Source: Candidatus Parcubacteria bacterium (GTDB lineage: Bacteria; Patescibacteriota; Patescibacteriia; PEXW01). From it: a stretch of DNA of 28,180 nt. A program made the translations under genes and the position numbers. Positions 8,437 to 16,267 of this stretch are shown here, one piece after another (the first letter of the stretch is position 1; each line of letters starts with the position of its first letter). The notes under the pieces were generated by a model. That model did no database searches and was not told the origin of the DNA. It saw only the letters and a program-made list of their open reading frames with translations. The stretch spans positions 1 through 28,180 of the forward strand of contig QZJU01000004.1 of assembly GCA_003597955.1 (NCBI GenBank), read 5' to 3'.

Positions 8437-9456
8437 TTATTCTTCCGGCTGGTAAGAAATCACCCGACTGGCTTTCATGGCTTCAATGGTTTCCGTCAAA
8501 CCGTCAGCCAGAGGAATGGTCGGGAACCAACCTAAAACCTCTTTTGCCAAGCGAATGTCAGGGACGCCCTGGCGATGAGAAAACGGATGCGCGTCGACAT
8601 GCTCTATCGAACTCGTGCTTTGGGTTAGAGCTAAAATTTTCTCCGCCACTTCAGCCAGGGGAACAGCATCAGGACTACCCAAATTAATTGGCCCGGCCTC
8701 TTTGGATTTCATGGTTTTCAAAAGTCCATCAACCATATCCACCACATAGCAAAATGTGCTCGCCACATCGGCCTTGCCGTAAATCTTCAAGGGTTCGCCC
8801 TTTAGGGCGCTGTTGACTAAATCGGGAATCAACCGGCCGTCGGTCAAGCGCATTCGAGGCCCATAAGTATTAAAAATGCGAACGACTTTGGCGTCGACTT
8901 TATTATGCAGACGATAATTTACAGTCAGGCTCTCGGCAAACCTCTTGCCTTCGTTATAACAGCTCCGAGGGCCGATCGGATCAATAAAGCCCCAGTAGTC
9001 TTCACGGAAAGGCTGGGAATCGACTGGTTCGCCATAAATGGCGGAAGATGAGGCAAAAAGATATTTTGCTTCGTATTTCACGGCTAAATCCAAAAGGTGC
9101 TTGGAAGCAAAAGCATTTGCCAGCAAGGTTTCGATCGGCAGCTTAGTATATTCCTTAGGTGAAGTCGGGCAGGCGAAATTATAAATTTCCTGAACGCCTT
9201 GAAACGCCACTTTAAAAGGTCGAAGCTCAGGAAATTTTTCCAGATCAATGGGTTCGCTCAAATCGTGCTTTATGAACTTAAAATTCGGTTTTTGTAAAAG
9301 GTGATTGATGTTTTCAATCGAACCCGAGCTGAAATTATCAACACAAATAACCTTATTGTTTTTCGCCAATTCATCGCAAAGGTGCGAACCCAAAAAGCCC
9401 GCGCCGCCAGCGACGAGAATATTGTTGGATTCAAAAATCGGTCTTTTGGAAGTCAT
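8437..9456 (-). CDS. UDP-glucuronate decarboxylase-like SDR
   Basis: The 339-residue protein has AGGAGFLGSHL (about 16-26), the segment NFACPTSPKEYT, the serine motif ASSSAIYGEP and the diagnostic DPIGPRSCYNEGKR with catalytic Tyr167/Lys171. NFACPTSP and DPIGPRSCYxEGKR are hallmarks of UDP-glucuronate decarboxylase (UXS), which makes UDP-xylose from UDP-glucuronate. An insertion of about 20 residues after HDLSEPI (LEKFPELRPFK and following) is not in the core family. If the WecC-like enzyme nearby does not make UDP-glucuronate, the substrate must come from elsewhere or the enzyme handles another uronate. It overlaps the GT2 gene upstream by 4 nt. Confidence 0.87.
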   Translation of the reverse strand: MTSKRPIFESNNILVAGGAGFLGSHLCDELAKNNKVICVDNFSSGSIENINHLLQKPNFKFIKHDLSEPIDLEKFPELRPFKVAFQGVQEIYNFACPTSPKEYTKLPIETLLANAFASKHLLDLAVKYEAKYLFASSSAIYGEPVDSQPFREDYWGFIDPIGPRSCYNEGKRFAESLTVNYRLHNKVDAKVVRIFNTYGPRMRLTDGRLIPDLVNSALKGEPLKIYGKADVASTFCYVVDMVDGLLKTMKSKEAGPINLGSPDAVPLAEVAEKILALTQSTSSIEHVDAHPFSHRQGVPDIRLAKEVLGWFPTIPLADGLTETIEAMKASRVISYQPEE

Positions 9457-10178
9457 ATTTTTGGTGCAAATAATGACAAAAATCTAACTCGCAAATTTAT
9501 TAAAGTGAAAAACATTTTTAAAGAATTTCTAAAAAGTTTTAAAGGACTGCCGATAATCACGGAATCGGAGCGGTCGATCCAATGCGTCGGCCATTCAACG
9601 ATACGACCCTTGGCAAGCCGGGCCAAAAGCAGCAACTCTACATCAAAAGCGATGTTGTCGACTTTTGCGTAGGGCAAAATCTTCCGCAATAAATCCTGAG
9701 TAAAAATCTTGGCGCCGCATTGGGTATCACGGAAGGGTAGCCAGAAAAAAATTTTTACCAGCTTTGCAAACGCCAAACTCGCCAGGGTCCGTAAAAAAGT
9801 CCGGTTCTCAACTACCGCCCCCGGCGCCCAACGCGAGGCGATTACCCCATCGGCCGAACCCAAGGCCGCTAGAAGTTTTTTGAATTCCTCCGGTGGAGTC
9901 GAAAAGTCTGCATCTAGATAAGCCACCAGCGTACCTTTGGCCAAAGCCAAGCCTTTTCTTACGGCTTGCGCCTTCCCGACCGCTTCGGTAATTTCAAAAA
10001 TTTTCAAGTTCGGATGTGATTTTTGAAAGGAACTGACCACTTTGACCGTACCGTCCCGGCACCCGTTTGGAATTACTAAAAATTCAAAATTTGAGTCAGG
10101 AAAAAAATCAAGATATGCTTTTAGCGTTTTGCCTATGATTTTTTCTTCATTATAGGCAGGGATAACAATTGAAATCAT
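9453..10178 (-). CDS. Glycosyltransferase family 2, ALG5-like polyprenyl-phosphate glycosyltransferase
   Basis: The 241-residue protein shows ISIVIPAYNEEKIIGKTL at the N-terminus, the DAD metal site in AYLDADFSTPPEEF, then ASRWAPGA and the FRDTQCGAKIF motif. The last two are typical of dolichyl-phosphate beta-glucosyltransferase (ALG5)-like enzymes. It probably loads a glucose-like sugar on undecaprenyl phosphate, which fits with the GtrA flippase-like gene just upstream. The C-terminus has a hydrophobic helix (LKMFFTLINLRVRFLSLF). Translationally coupled to the UXS-like gene by a 4-nt overlap. Confidence 0.88.
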   Translation of the reverse strand: MISIVIPAYNEEKIIGKTLKAYLDFFPDSNFEFLVIPNGCRDGTVKVVSSFQKSHPNLKIFEITEAVGKAQAVRKGLALAKGTLVAYLDADFSTPPEEFKKLLAALGSADGVIASRWAPGAVVENRTFLRTLASLAFAKLVKIFFWLPFRDTQCGAKIFTQDLLRKILPYAKVDNIAFDVELLLLARLAKGRIVEWPTHWIDRSDSVIIGSPLKLFRNSLKMFFTLINLRVRFLSLFAPKI

Positions 10179-10186
10179 CTTTAAGA

Positions 10187-10214
10187 TTTAAAAAACGCCC
10201 AGGCTTTAAGGCGT
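10187..10214 (-). terminator. Candidate intrinsic terminator or attenuator after gtrA
   Basis: On the minus strand the stem ACGCC/GGCGT is followed by TTTTTTAAA. It ends only 9 nt before the ALG5-like start, so it may act as an attenuator rather than a clean end. Stem is short (5 bp). Confidence 0.45.
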
Positions 10215-10269
10215 CTAAACTTTAACACTTTTTTCAATTTTTCGCAAGACGCTTCCAAAAACAAAAGAC

Positions 10270-10713
10270 TTAAAAACCCCTACTGGTTTGAGGTCTCTGA
10301 AACGCCCATCTCCGGGCTGCTAAGAAATTCCAAAAGAGGGTGATGCCAACTGCCAAAGTTTTGGCCAAAAGGCGAGAATGCGTAAGGTAATAAACCACGC
10401 CTAAAATAGTCGAATTCAAGGCTAAACCCACCAAATTAATGCCTAGGAATACCGCCAGTTGCCTTTGAATCCCGGAATCTTTGGACCGAAAAGTCCAATT
10501 CCGGTTAAAAATAAAGCTACTGGTAAACCCACAGCCGAATGAAATGATGTTAGCCGCAATAACATGAAGCTCGAACCAATCCACCCATGAAGTCAAAGCG
10601 AAAAATACTGCCCAATCTAATCCTGTGTTAACAAAACCGATTATGACGAATTTCGAAAATTGCCGGGCGATCGGTCGTTGAGCGAGTGGATGATTTAAAA
10701 TTCGATTCCACAT
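10270..10713 (-). CDS. GtrA-like membrane protein
   Basis: The 147-residue protein has four predicted transmembrane helices and the family signatures FVIIGFVNTGLDWAVFF near the N-terminus and FIFNRNWTFRS in the central loop, ending with FWNFLAARRWAFQR. GtrA proteins are thought to flip polyprenyl-phosphate-linked monosaccharides across the membrane or assist in doing so. Pairing with an ALG5-like GT2 immediately downstream matches the gtrA/gtrB arrangement. Its ATG is 1 nt after the protease stop codon, so it is coupled to the protease genes upstream; a weak terminator-like hairpin separates it from the GT2 gene. Confidence 0.9.
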   Translation of the reverse strand: MWNRILNHPLAQRPIARQFSKFVIIGFVNTGLDWAVFFALTSWVDWFELHVIAANIISFGCGFTSSFIFNRNWTFRSKDSGIQRQLAVFLGINLVGLALNSTILGVVYYLTHSRLLAKTLAVGITLFWNFLAARRWAFQRPQTSRGF

Positions 10714-10714
10714 A

Positions 10715-12853
10715 TCAGCTGGATAGAATGCTCGTGATATTGACTCCAGTTCGAGAGTTTACGCTGTAAGCGTTGAATTTCATAATCCGGATACTGGTGG
10801 AATTCTGAAAAGCCCGAATTTCTGGCTTCGCGCCAGGGCCGGTGCCAGTGACGACATCTAAAATCCCGTCGGTATTTATGTGTCCGACTGCGACTTGTAC
10901 TCCCCCGGTTTGGGATTTATCGTAGGCAAAATATTCTTTCAAAACTTGGCCAGCGGAATTGAAAATTCTTACTTTCGGCTGGCCTTTAGTCAGACCAACG
11001 ATAATCTCTGCCTTACCATCACTATTAACATCCCCTGCAGCGACATTTAAACCCGAAGTTACATTCAAAGGGAATGCGCGAAAAGCCTTTTTTTGCTTGC
11101 CTTGCCAATCAAATATGGCCAGTCTTGGGTCTTGGTTGGCTTTAGAAACAATGATTTCGTTTTGGCCGTCACCGTCAAGATCACCGATTGCCAGCCTTAC
11201 GCCACCTTTATAGGTCTTTGAAAAAGCGAAAAACTGTGACAAGACTTGACCGGAAGAATTAAAAATTCGAATGTGCGCCGTGCCTTGATGCGTACCGGTT
11301 ACGATTTCCGCCAATCCATCGCCGTTAACATCGCCGACAGCGATCGCCACCCCGCCTCGAAAGGCGGCGGGATAAGCTAAAAATGATCCAGTCTGTCTGC
11401 CTTGACGATTATAAATTCTGACTCGCGGATCGCTTTTGGTTTGGAAGGCCGTGATGATTTCACTGGACTGGTCACCGTCAAGATCACCCGTCGCTAAATT
11501 AACCCCGACCTGAACTTTAGCTGAACCGGTTATAAATTGTCTGACGATTGAACCGGCGCGCGTTAATTCCCTCACCCTGGGCGTGTCGCCAGAAAGCGGA
11601 ACGGCCAAGACATTCGCCCGCAGATTTTGCGCCGATGAGACATCGTTTAAAATTTTATCAATCATTAGGGCACCGGCGCCAAGTCCACTAATATAATCTG
11701 GATTTGCCGCTGACAGATTGAAAGCTTTTTGCTTTAAAAGATTTTCCGTTTCTTCGACGGAAAAACTTGGTGAAACTGAACGCAATAGCGCCGCAGCGCC
11801 GGCCACAAAGGGCGAGGCCACCGATGTACCATACCAGCCTTCGCTGCTGATGGTGCTGTAACCCTGGCCAGATTCGTAAAACAAGGTACTGTAAATATTT
11901 TCGCCGGGCGCGGAAATGTCAACACAAGATCCGTAATTTGAAAAACTGGACTTTTGATTAGTCTGGCCGATTGAAGCAACACCAAAAACACCAGGATAGC
12001 AAACTGGGTATTGCGGACTTACATCGAGATTCAAATTTTCATTGCCGGCAGCCGCGACTACCATAACCCCCGCAGTCCGCGCCGCTGAAATTGCTGCGGC
12101 TAAAGTCGGACTTGAACCTGAACCCACAAAGCTTAAATTGATTATTTTTGCGCCCAGACTTACGGCATACTCAATACCTTTGGCCACAGTAAGAGTATTC
12201 CCCGAACCTGTGCTGTCCAAAACCCTGACCGGCAATATTTTGGCATTCCAGGCCAAGCCCGTGCCGGCCAGACCGTTGTTGCCCCGCGCGCCGATAATTC
12301 CGGAAATGACCGTGCCGTGGTGAATACCGGCCGTAGTTGCGCCGGTTGTGATTTGGGGTCTCGGATCATTTGTATTTTCAACAAAACTCCAGCCATGAAC
12401 ATCGTCGATATACCCGTTATTATCGTCATCGATCCCGTTCCCGACTTGTTCATTCGGATTTGTCCAAATGTTCTCGACCAAATCCGGATTATTAATGTCA
12501 ACGCCCGAATCCAAAACCGCGACCAGCACATCACTGGTATCCACATCGGTTTCCCAGGCGATGGGGGCGCCAATCGCATTCAAAGCCCATTGTTGGCTAA
12601 AATCAGGATCATTCGGCGTAAGCGCTAGGTGATACTTAACATTAATTTCAGCGCTTTTCACCCCAGTTTGGCGCATGGTTGTTTCCAAAGCCTGTTTTGC
12701 GTCATTTGCTTCTACCCGCCGCAAGCTAAGCTGCGAATTAGTATCTTTTATTACGATTTCAAAAATCTTGGCTTCGCTTTTTTGAGGTTTAGCCAAAAAG
12801 ACCAAACCCAAAAAAGCTACGATAAAAATCAAAAACCAGTTGCGCTTAATCAT
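10715..12853 (-). CDS. Secreted subtilisin-like serine protease (S8) with FG-GAP repeats
   Basis: The 712-residue protein starts with a signal peptide (NWFLIFIVAFLGLVFLAKP), followed by a propeptide-like stretch. The S8 domain has Asp115 (VLDSGVDINNPD), His179 (HHGTVISG), oxyanion Asn271 (AAAGNEN) and Ser344 (GTSVASPFVAG), so the triad is complete. The C-terminal half contains at least five repeats with calcium-binding cores of the FG-GAP/VCBS kind (GDLDGDQSSE, GDVNGDGLAE, GDLDGDGQNE, GDVNSDGKAE, GHINTDGILD), probably forming a beta-propeller. It is likely exported and could mature envelope proteins or degrade external protein. Its start overlaps the HtrA-like pseudoprotease by 4 nt, implying paired function. 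Confidence 0.92.
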   Translation of the reverse strand: MIKRNWFLIFIVAFLGLVFLAKPQKSEAKIFEIVIKDTNSQLSLRRVEANDAKQALETTMRQTGVKSAEINVKYHLALTPNDPDFSQQWALNAIGAPIAWETDVDTSDVLVAVLDSGVDINNPDLVENIWTNPNEQVGNGIDDDNNGYIDDVHGWSFVENTNDPRPQITTGATTAGIHHGTVISGIIGARGNNGLAGTGLAWNAKILPVRVLDSTGSGNTLTVAKGIEYAVSLGAKIINLSFVGSGSSPTLAAAISAARTAGVMVVAAAGNENLNLDVSPQYPVCYPGVFGVASIGQTNQKSSFSNYGSCVDISAPGENIYSTLFYESGQGYSTISSEGWYGTSVASPFVAGAAALLRSVSPSFSVEETENLLKQKAFNLSAANPDYISGLGAGALMIDKILNDVSSAQNLRANVLAVPLSGDTPRVRELTRAGSIVRQFITGSAKVQVGVNLATGDLDGDQSSEIITAFQTKSDPRVRIYNRQGRQTGSFLAYPAAFRGGVAIAVGDVNGDGLAEIVTGTHQGTAHIRIFNSSGQVLSQFFAFSKTYKGGVRLAIGDLDGDGQNEIIVSKANQDPRLAIFDWQGKQKKAFRAFPLNVTSGLNVAAGDVNSDGKAEIIVGLTKGQPKVRIFNSAGQVLKEYFAYDKSQTGGVQVAVGHINTDGILDVVTGTGPGAKPEIRAFQNSTSIRIMKFNAYSVNSRTGVNITSILSS

Positions 12854-14103
12854 TTGCCGACAGTCTCCAAAGTTACCGGAACGCTTTGGGTTTTGCCGCT
12901 GCGCTCATAATGCACGGTAACCGTCGACCGGTTTGCCTGCGCTTGAATGACCTCGGCCAGTATTGAACCTTCATTCAAAGTCACATCATTTATCTTGGTA
13001 ATCACATCGCCGGCCTTCAAGCCTGCGCGGCCGGCCGGACCTTTGGGGTCAACCGCCGGACGATTGGTCGTATCATTCGTCGTGAGCAAGGCGCCGTTTT
13101 CACCGGCCTCAGCCGGGCTAAGAAGCAGGCCCTTGGCCAGACTAAGATCCAAATACTTAACCCCAAAATAATTTCGGGTTATAGCACCGGTCTTGTTATA
13201 GCTTTCCAGGGCACCGGCGACAATCCCTACAGGAATAACTTCACCGTCCACGCCGGTGTGCAGTCCAACTAATTTGCCGTTAAGGGAAAAAACCGGCAAA
13301 CCCGGAGTCTGTATGTCAGAATTGGTCTGGTGGAAATTCACAAACTTTTCAGTGCTTTCAACCAAATTTTCTCGGTCAACCACATGACGCGTGCTTAAGG
13401 CGATTAGGTTGGGCAAGGCCGCGCTGATGGTCTGGGTGGTGGTCTGACGGCTCAACTCCAAAACGGTCTGCGGAATTATCAAATTTTGACTCTCGGCAAA
13501 GTCAATGACCGGGAAGCCTTTGCCGCTTATGCGGAAAAGCACTAGGTCCGAAGCCGGGTCACTGATAAATTGCTTTGTTAAATAAACCGTCTTATCATCA
13601 GTTATCACGGCTACTTCTTTCTTTAAATCCGGAATGGCGCTCTTAACCGTAACGCCCAAGCCGTCTTCGGTTAAAAGCACGCCCAGGCCCCGCCGATCAC
13701 CCGGCAAATACAATTGCTCCAAAACTCCCGCGTTTTGACCTACTGAATTCTGTCGGACATAGATCGCGACGACATTTTTGGCGATTTTTTTCACGGTTTC
13801 AGGATAATTCTCGCTGCCATTTTCTTTCCGGCCGGTCGAGGTAATTACTGAGATTTCCTGATTGGCATTACCAAACCATTTCCCCAACCAAGGCCATTGC
13901 TCCCGGCCAAAAATAATAACAGACGCGCTGACAGCCCCGGCCAAAAAACTTACCAACAAACACACGACCAAAAAACCCAACGAAAATCTGGTGATCACTG
14001 GTTGGGTTATTGTCGGCGGCGACTTCAAAAACGCCTCAACTTCCGCCACCTTCTCTTCAGGCAAGCGATTTTTAGGCGAGGTGGGGATTGGTTTAGCTTT
14101 CAT
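12850..14103 (-). CDS. HtrA-like PDZ protein lacking catalytic residues (pseudoprotease)
   Basis: The 417-residue protein has a cytoplasmic N-tail, one transmembrane helix (about 41-64), a trypsin-like domain (about 100-300) and a PDZ domain (about 310-410, with GPAGRAGLKAGDVITKIND). The fold motifs align with HtrA/DegP, but the catalytic His position in TNAHVV is replaced by VTVKSAI (151-157), and the GNSGGPL serine loop by QTPGLPVF (265-272). The Asp counterpart (SDLVLFRI, Asp186) remains. It is therefore probably not a protease but a periplasmic-side binding or regulatory protein. The 4-nt overlap with the S8 protease gene suggests it presents substrates to, or regulates, that enzyme (inference). 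Confidence 0.82.
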   Translation of the reverse strand: MKAKPIPTSPKNRLPEEKVAEVEAFLKSPPTITQPVITRFSLGFLVVCLLVSFLAGAVSASVIIFGREQWPWLGKWFGNANQEISVITSTGRKENGSENYPETVKKIAKNVVAIYVRQNSVGQNAGVLEQLYLPGDRRGLGVLLTEDGLGVTVKSAIPDLKKEVAVITDDKTVYLTKQFISDPASDLVLFRISGKGFPVIDFAESQNLIIPQTVLELSRQTTTQTISAALPNLIALSTRHVVDRENLVESTEKFVNFHQTNSDIQTPGLPVFSLNGKLVGLHTGVDGEVIPVGIVAGALESYNKTGAITRNYFGVKYLDLSLAKGLLLSPAEAGENGALLTTNDTTNRPAVDPKGPAGRAGLKAGDVITKINDVTLNEGSILAEVIQAQANRSTVTVHYERSGKTQSVPVTLETVGK

Positions 14104-14107
14104 ATTT

Positions 14108-14869
14108 TTAAGTAAACCACTTGGCGGTGACTAGTAGTGAGATTAGCACGGCCGTATAAATAATTGAAGCCCAACGGCGCGAACCCGGCTTTGTTGCGCT
14201 CTCGTTTCTAATTTGATTTATCAAGAAAGCTAAAAAAACCATTAAAATACCGGCTTTGTATATGGGCAGTATCGGAAACCAGCCAACCAAAGCGAATAAT
14301 TCCAGCCCGACGATGATTCCGCCAAAAATGTAAACTTTCCCGATTTTCAAAGGGACATCAAATTTTCTCAAAACGAAGACCAGCCAGAGGCCCAAAAAAG
14401 CGCCGAAGATCAGCCCGGCTACCCACAACGGCAGGTAGGCAAAAATCATAAAATCAAAAAGACTGACGGCCACGAAAAAAATGCCCAGAGCGGCGAAAAC
14501 TTGCGAAAGGTTTAATAATGAATTCGTTTGGTAACGGGCGGGTTGGAAGACAAATCGAAAGTAGTTCTCTTGGTACAAACTGATCAATAACGTCATACCC
14601 AAAGCAATGATGGCTTGAAAAAAGACTTTTTCGCTAAACAGCAGGGCGCTAAAACTGCCCAACAGAGCTACGCAAGGAAAAAAATTCAGATCCCAAAGAT
14701 TTGGTTTGAGTTTTGCTTGCTTGGCAATCAACCAAAATACAGCCAAAGTGCCGGCCAAAGCCAAAAGCGCAAAAAGCCAAAACCAAAATTCCAATCTGAC
14801 GGCCAGCCAATAATTCAGAACAAGCCAAATCAGACTAAGACTGGAGAGGGATCTTAAAAAAAGCAACAT
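14108..14869 (-). CDS. Unknown polytopic membrane protein
   Basis: The 253-residue protein is almost wholly hydrophobic, with about eight predicted transmembrane helices starting at residue 5 (LRSLSSLSLIWLVLNYWLAV) and short basic loops. I recognise no domain. It lies 4 nt upstream of the HtrA-like gene and 8 nt downstream of the single-pass protein gene, so it belongs to the same operon. A role in the envelope is inferred only from topology and neighbours. Confidence 0.75.
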   Translation of the reverse strand: MLLFLRSLSSLSLIWLVLNYWLAVRLEFWFWLFALLALAGTLAVFWLIAKQAKLKPNLWDLNFFPCVALLGSFSALLFSEKVFFQAIIALGMTLLISLYQENYFRFVFQPARYQTNSLLNLSQVFAALGIFFVAVSLFDFMIFAYLPLWVAGLIFGAFLGLWLVFVLRKFDVPLKIGKVYIFGGIIVGLELFALVGWFPILPIYKAGILMVFLAFLINQIRNESATKPGSRRWASIIYTAVLISLLVTAKWFT

Positions 14870-14877
14870 GGTATTGT

Positions 14878-15519
14878 CTAAAAATTCAAAACTAAATTAC
14901 CACTCTGAGTTTTGACAGCCGAAGGTTTGTGCGAGGCTTTTAAGAAAGTGTTCAATTCCTGGGCCAAGAGCAAACGCGTGGGCTGGCCGATAATCCAGCT
15001 TGGGAACTTGACCTCGCCAATCAAAGTTTTTTGGATTTGAAAATCCAGCTCCTTTTTATCGTTAAGCAGAGGAAACAAGTACAGTCTAACCTGAGCGTTG
15101 TTTCTTTGAGGAATCAAAAAAGAAAATTCCAGGCTTTCAGGCTCAACCACCAGATTCGGCCGGCTGATACCCAGCCGGGTCATTGTTAAGGAATCACTAA
15201 GCAAACGGGTCATCTCGTTCTCGGAAATTAAGACTTGGGTTGCCAGCAAACCTTGGCCGATTTTCGCTAATGTCGAAGGAAAGGATATGTCTGCTGGCGC
15301 AACCACGCGAATGGGCTGGGGTGGGTTATAAAAAATCCTCGAAATCCAAGGAATCTGCCAAAGCCCGGTTCTACTGACCTGCACCATGACCCAAAAACCC
15401 AAAACCGCCAAACCAAGATAAATTAGCCGCCGGATGGAAAATTTCGGTACAGGCAAGTGCCACTGCCTGACAGGTTTTTGACTGGACGCATCAGGAGCAT
15501 GAGCTGAAATTCTTGTCAT
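14878..15519 (-). CDS. Unknown single-pass membrane protein
   Basis: The start chosen is the ATG at 15519 (MTRISAHAPDASSQK), which lies 4 nt after the stop of the PH-domain gene; a longer frame to 15582 would overlap that gene by 59 nt. The 213-residue product has a basic N-tail, one transmembrane helix (about residues 33-50, LIYLGLAVLGFWVMVQV) and an extracytoplasmic domain of about 160 residues rich in beta-type sequence (LVVEPESLEFSFLIPQR, QVRLYLFPLL). No family is recognised. The pattern resembles small lipid-binding or LysM-less envelope domains, but nothing specific can be claimed. Confidence 0.75.
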   Translation of the reverse strand: MTRISAHAPDASSQKPVRQWHLPVPKFSIRRLIYLGLAVLGFWVMVQVSRTGLWQIPWISRIFYNPPQPIRVVAPADISFPSTLAKIGQGLLATQVLISENEMTRLLSDSLTMTRLGISRPNLVVEPESLEFSFLIPQRNNAQVRLYLFPLLNDKKELDFQIQKTLIGEVKFPSWIIGQPTRLLLAQELNTFLKASHKPSAVKTQSGNLVLNF

Positions 15520-15523
15520 AGTT

Positions 15524-16144
15524 CTACGCTTCTTTGGATTTATCCGTGCGCCTAGCCACCATGCGTCGAAATTGTTCTTCACCTATGCCCGCTTTAATTT
15601 TTTTCACCATGGCCAAAAGTTCGTCAGCCGAGAGCTTGTCCATCTGGGCTTGGCTGGCCTGATCCTGCAATTTCACGATTAAGTCTTGGACTTTTTGCGG
15701 AGACCTAACCCCGCTTAATTCCAAATTCACATTGCTGCCCGCCGTCTGAATAATCACTGTCCCAAATTGAAAAACCGTAGGAAAAATTCCCTTTACACTG
15801 TAGCTGACGTCTTGAATTTTGCCAAAAGCCGCTTCGGAAACCACTTTATGAAAAAGCCCCTTTTGATCCACATCAATGACGCGTTCAGCCGTAATAATAA
15901 ACGCGTTAAGGTTATGCAACCAAAGCGTTCGGATTCCTAGAAATACGCCGAAAGCAAGACTTAATGCAAAAATCAGGCCGCCGGGCGCTCCCCACTTGAG
16001 CAGAACATACAAGAAAAAAAACGGTGCTATAATAAAAAATGCCGAGAGCAAGGCGGGCAAAATAGAAACTACTGGCGTCCGCCGCACCAAAGCCAGCACT
16101 TCTTCTTCGGGTTTTAAATTTTCCAACAATTTTTTTTCAAACAT
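15524..16144 (-). CDS. Bacterial PH-domain membrane protein (YdbS/YdbT-like)
   Basis: The 206-residue protein has two adjacent transmembrane helices (about 27-50 and 56-72) followed by the bacterial pleckstrin-homology core: NAFIITAERVIDVDQKGLFH, then the FGKIQDVSYSVKGIFPTVF segment and FGTVIIQTAG. This order (two helices, then a bPH_2 domain) is that of YdbS/YdbT-type proteins. The C-terminal 40 residues are a charged helix with MVKKIKAGIGEEQFRRMVAR. Function in this family is not well defined; membrane organisation or stress has been proposed. It appears to be the first gene of the operon that runs down to gtrA, since lepA and a plus-strand microprotein lie upstream. Confidence 0.85.
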   Translation of the reverse strand: MFEKKLLENLKPEEEVLALVRRTPVVSILPALLSAFFIIAPFFFLYVLLKWGAPGGLIFALSLAFGVFLGIRTLWLHNLNAFIITAERVIDVDQKGLFHKVVSEAAFGKIQDVSYSVKGIFPTVFQFGTVIIQTAGSNVNLELSGVRSPQKVQDLIVKLQDQASQAQMDKLSADELLAMVKKIKAGIGEEQFRRMVARRTDKSKEA

Positions 16145-16153
16145 TATTATCGC

Positions 16154-16267
16154 ATGAAAAGAAAACGGGTTGTAAAAATTTTATGGATCATCATCGTTCT
16201 GGTTGGCACCTTGAGTATGGTCTTTTTCAGCCTCTTGGGTTTTTTTGGTTTAGGCGCGGGTTTCTAA
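16154..16267 (+). CDS. 37-residue membrane microprotein
   Basis: ATG at 16154 opens a 37-codon frame ending at TAA 16265-16267. The product is MKRKRVVKILW followed by a hydrophobic helix (IIIVLVGTLSMVFFSLLGFF) and a Gly-rich end. The positive N-terminus followed by one helix is a typical single-pass microprotein. It is the only plus-strand gene seen, fits the space between the lepA stop (4-nt tail overlap) and the PH gene start, and matches a class of tiny hydrophobic proteins common in CPR genomes (from memory). There is no Shine-Dalgarno; TATTAT occurs 3 nt before the ATG. Function unknown. Confidence 0.55.
   Translation: MKRKRVVKILWIIIVLVGTLSMVFFSLLGFFGLGAGF

Noticed and set aside
12850-14103. 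Active HtrA protease
   Set aside because: The catalytic His and Ser motifs are replaced, so only the fold and PDZ domain are supported.
15519-15582. Longer start (MKNNFDAWW) for the single-pass membrane protein
   Set aside because: It would overlap the PH-domain gene by 59 nt; the ATG at 15519 follows that gene's stop by 4 nt.
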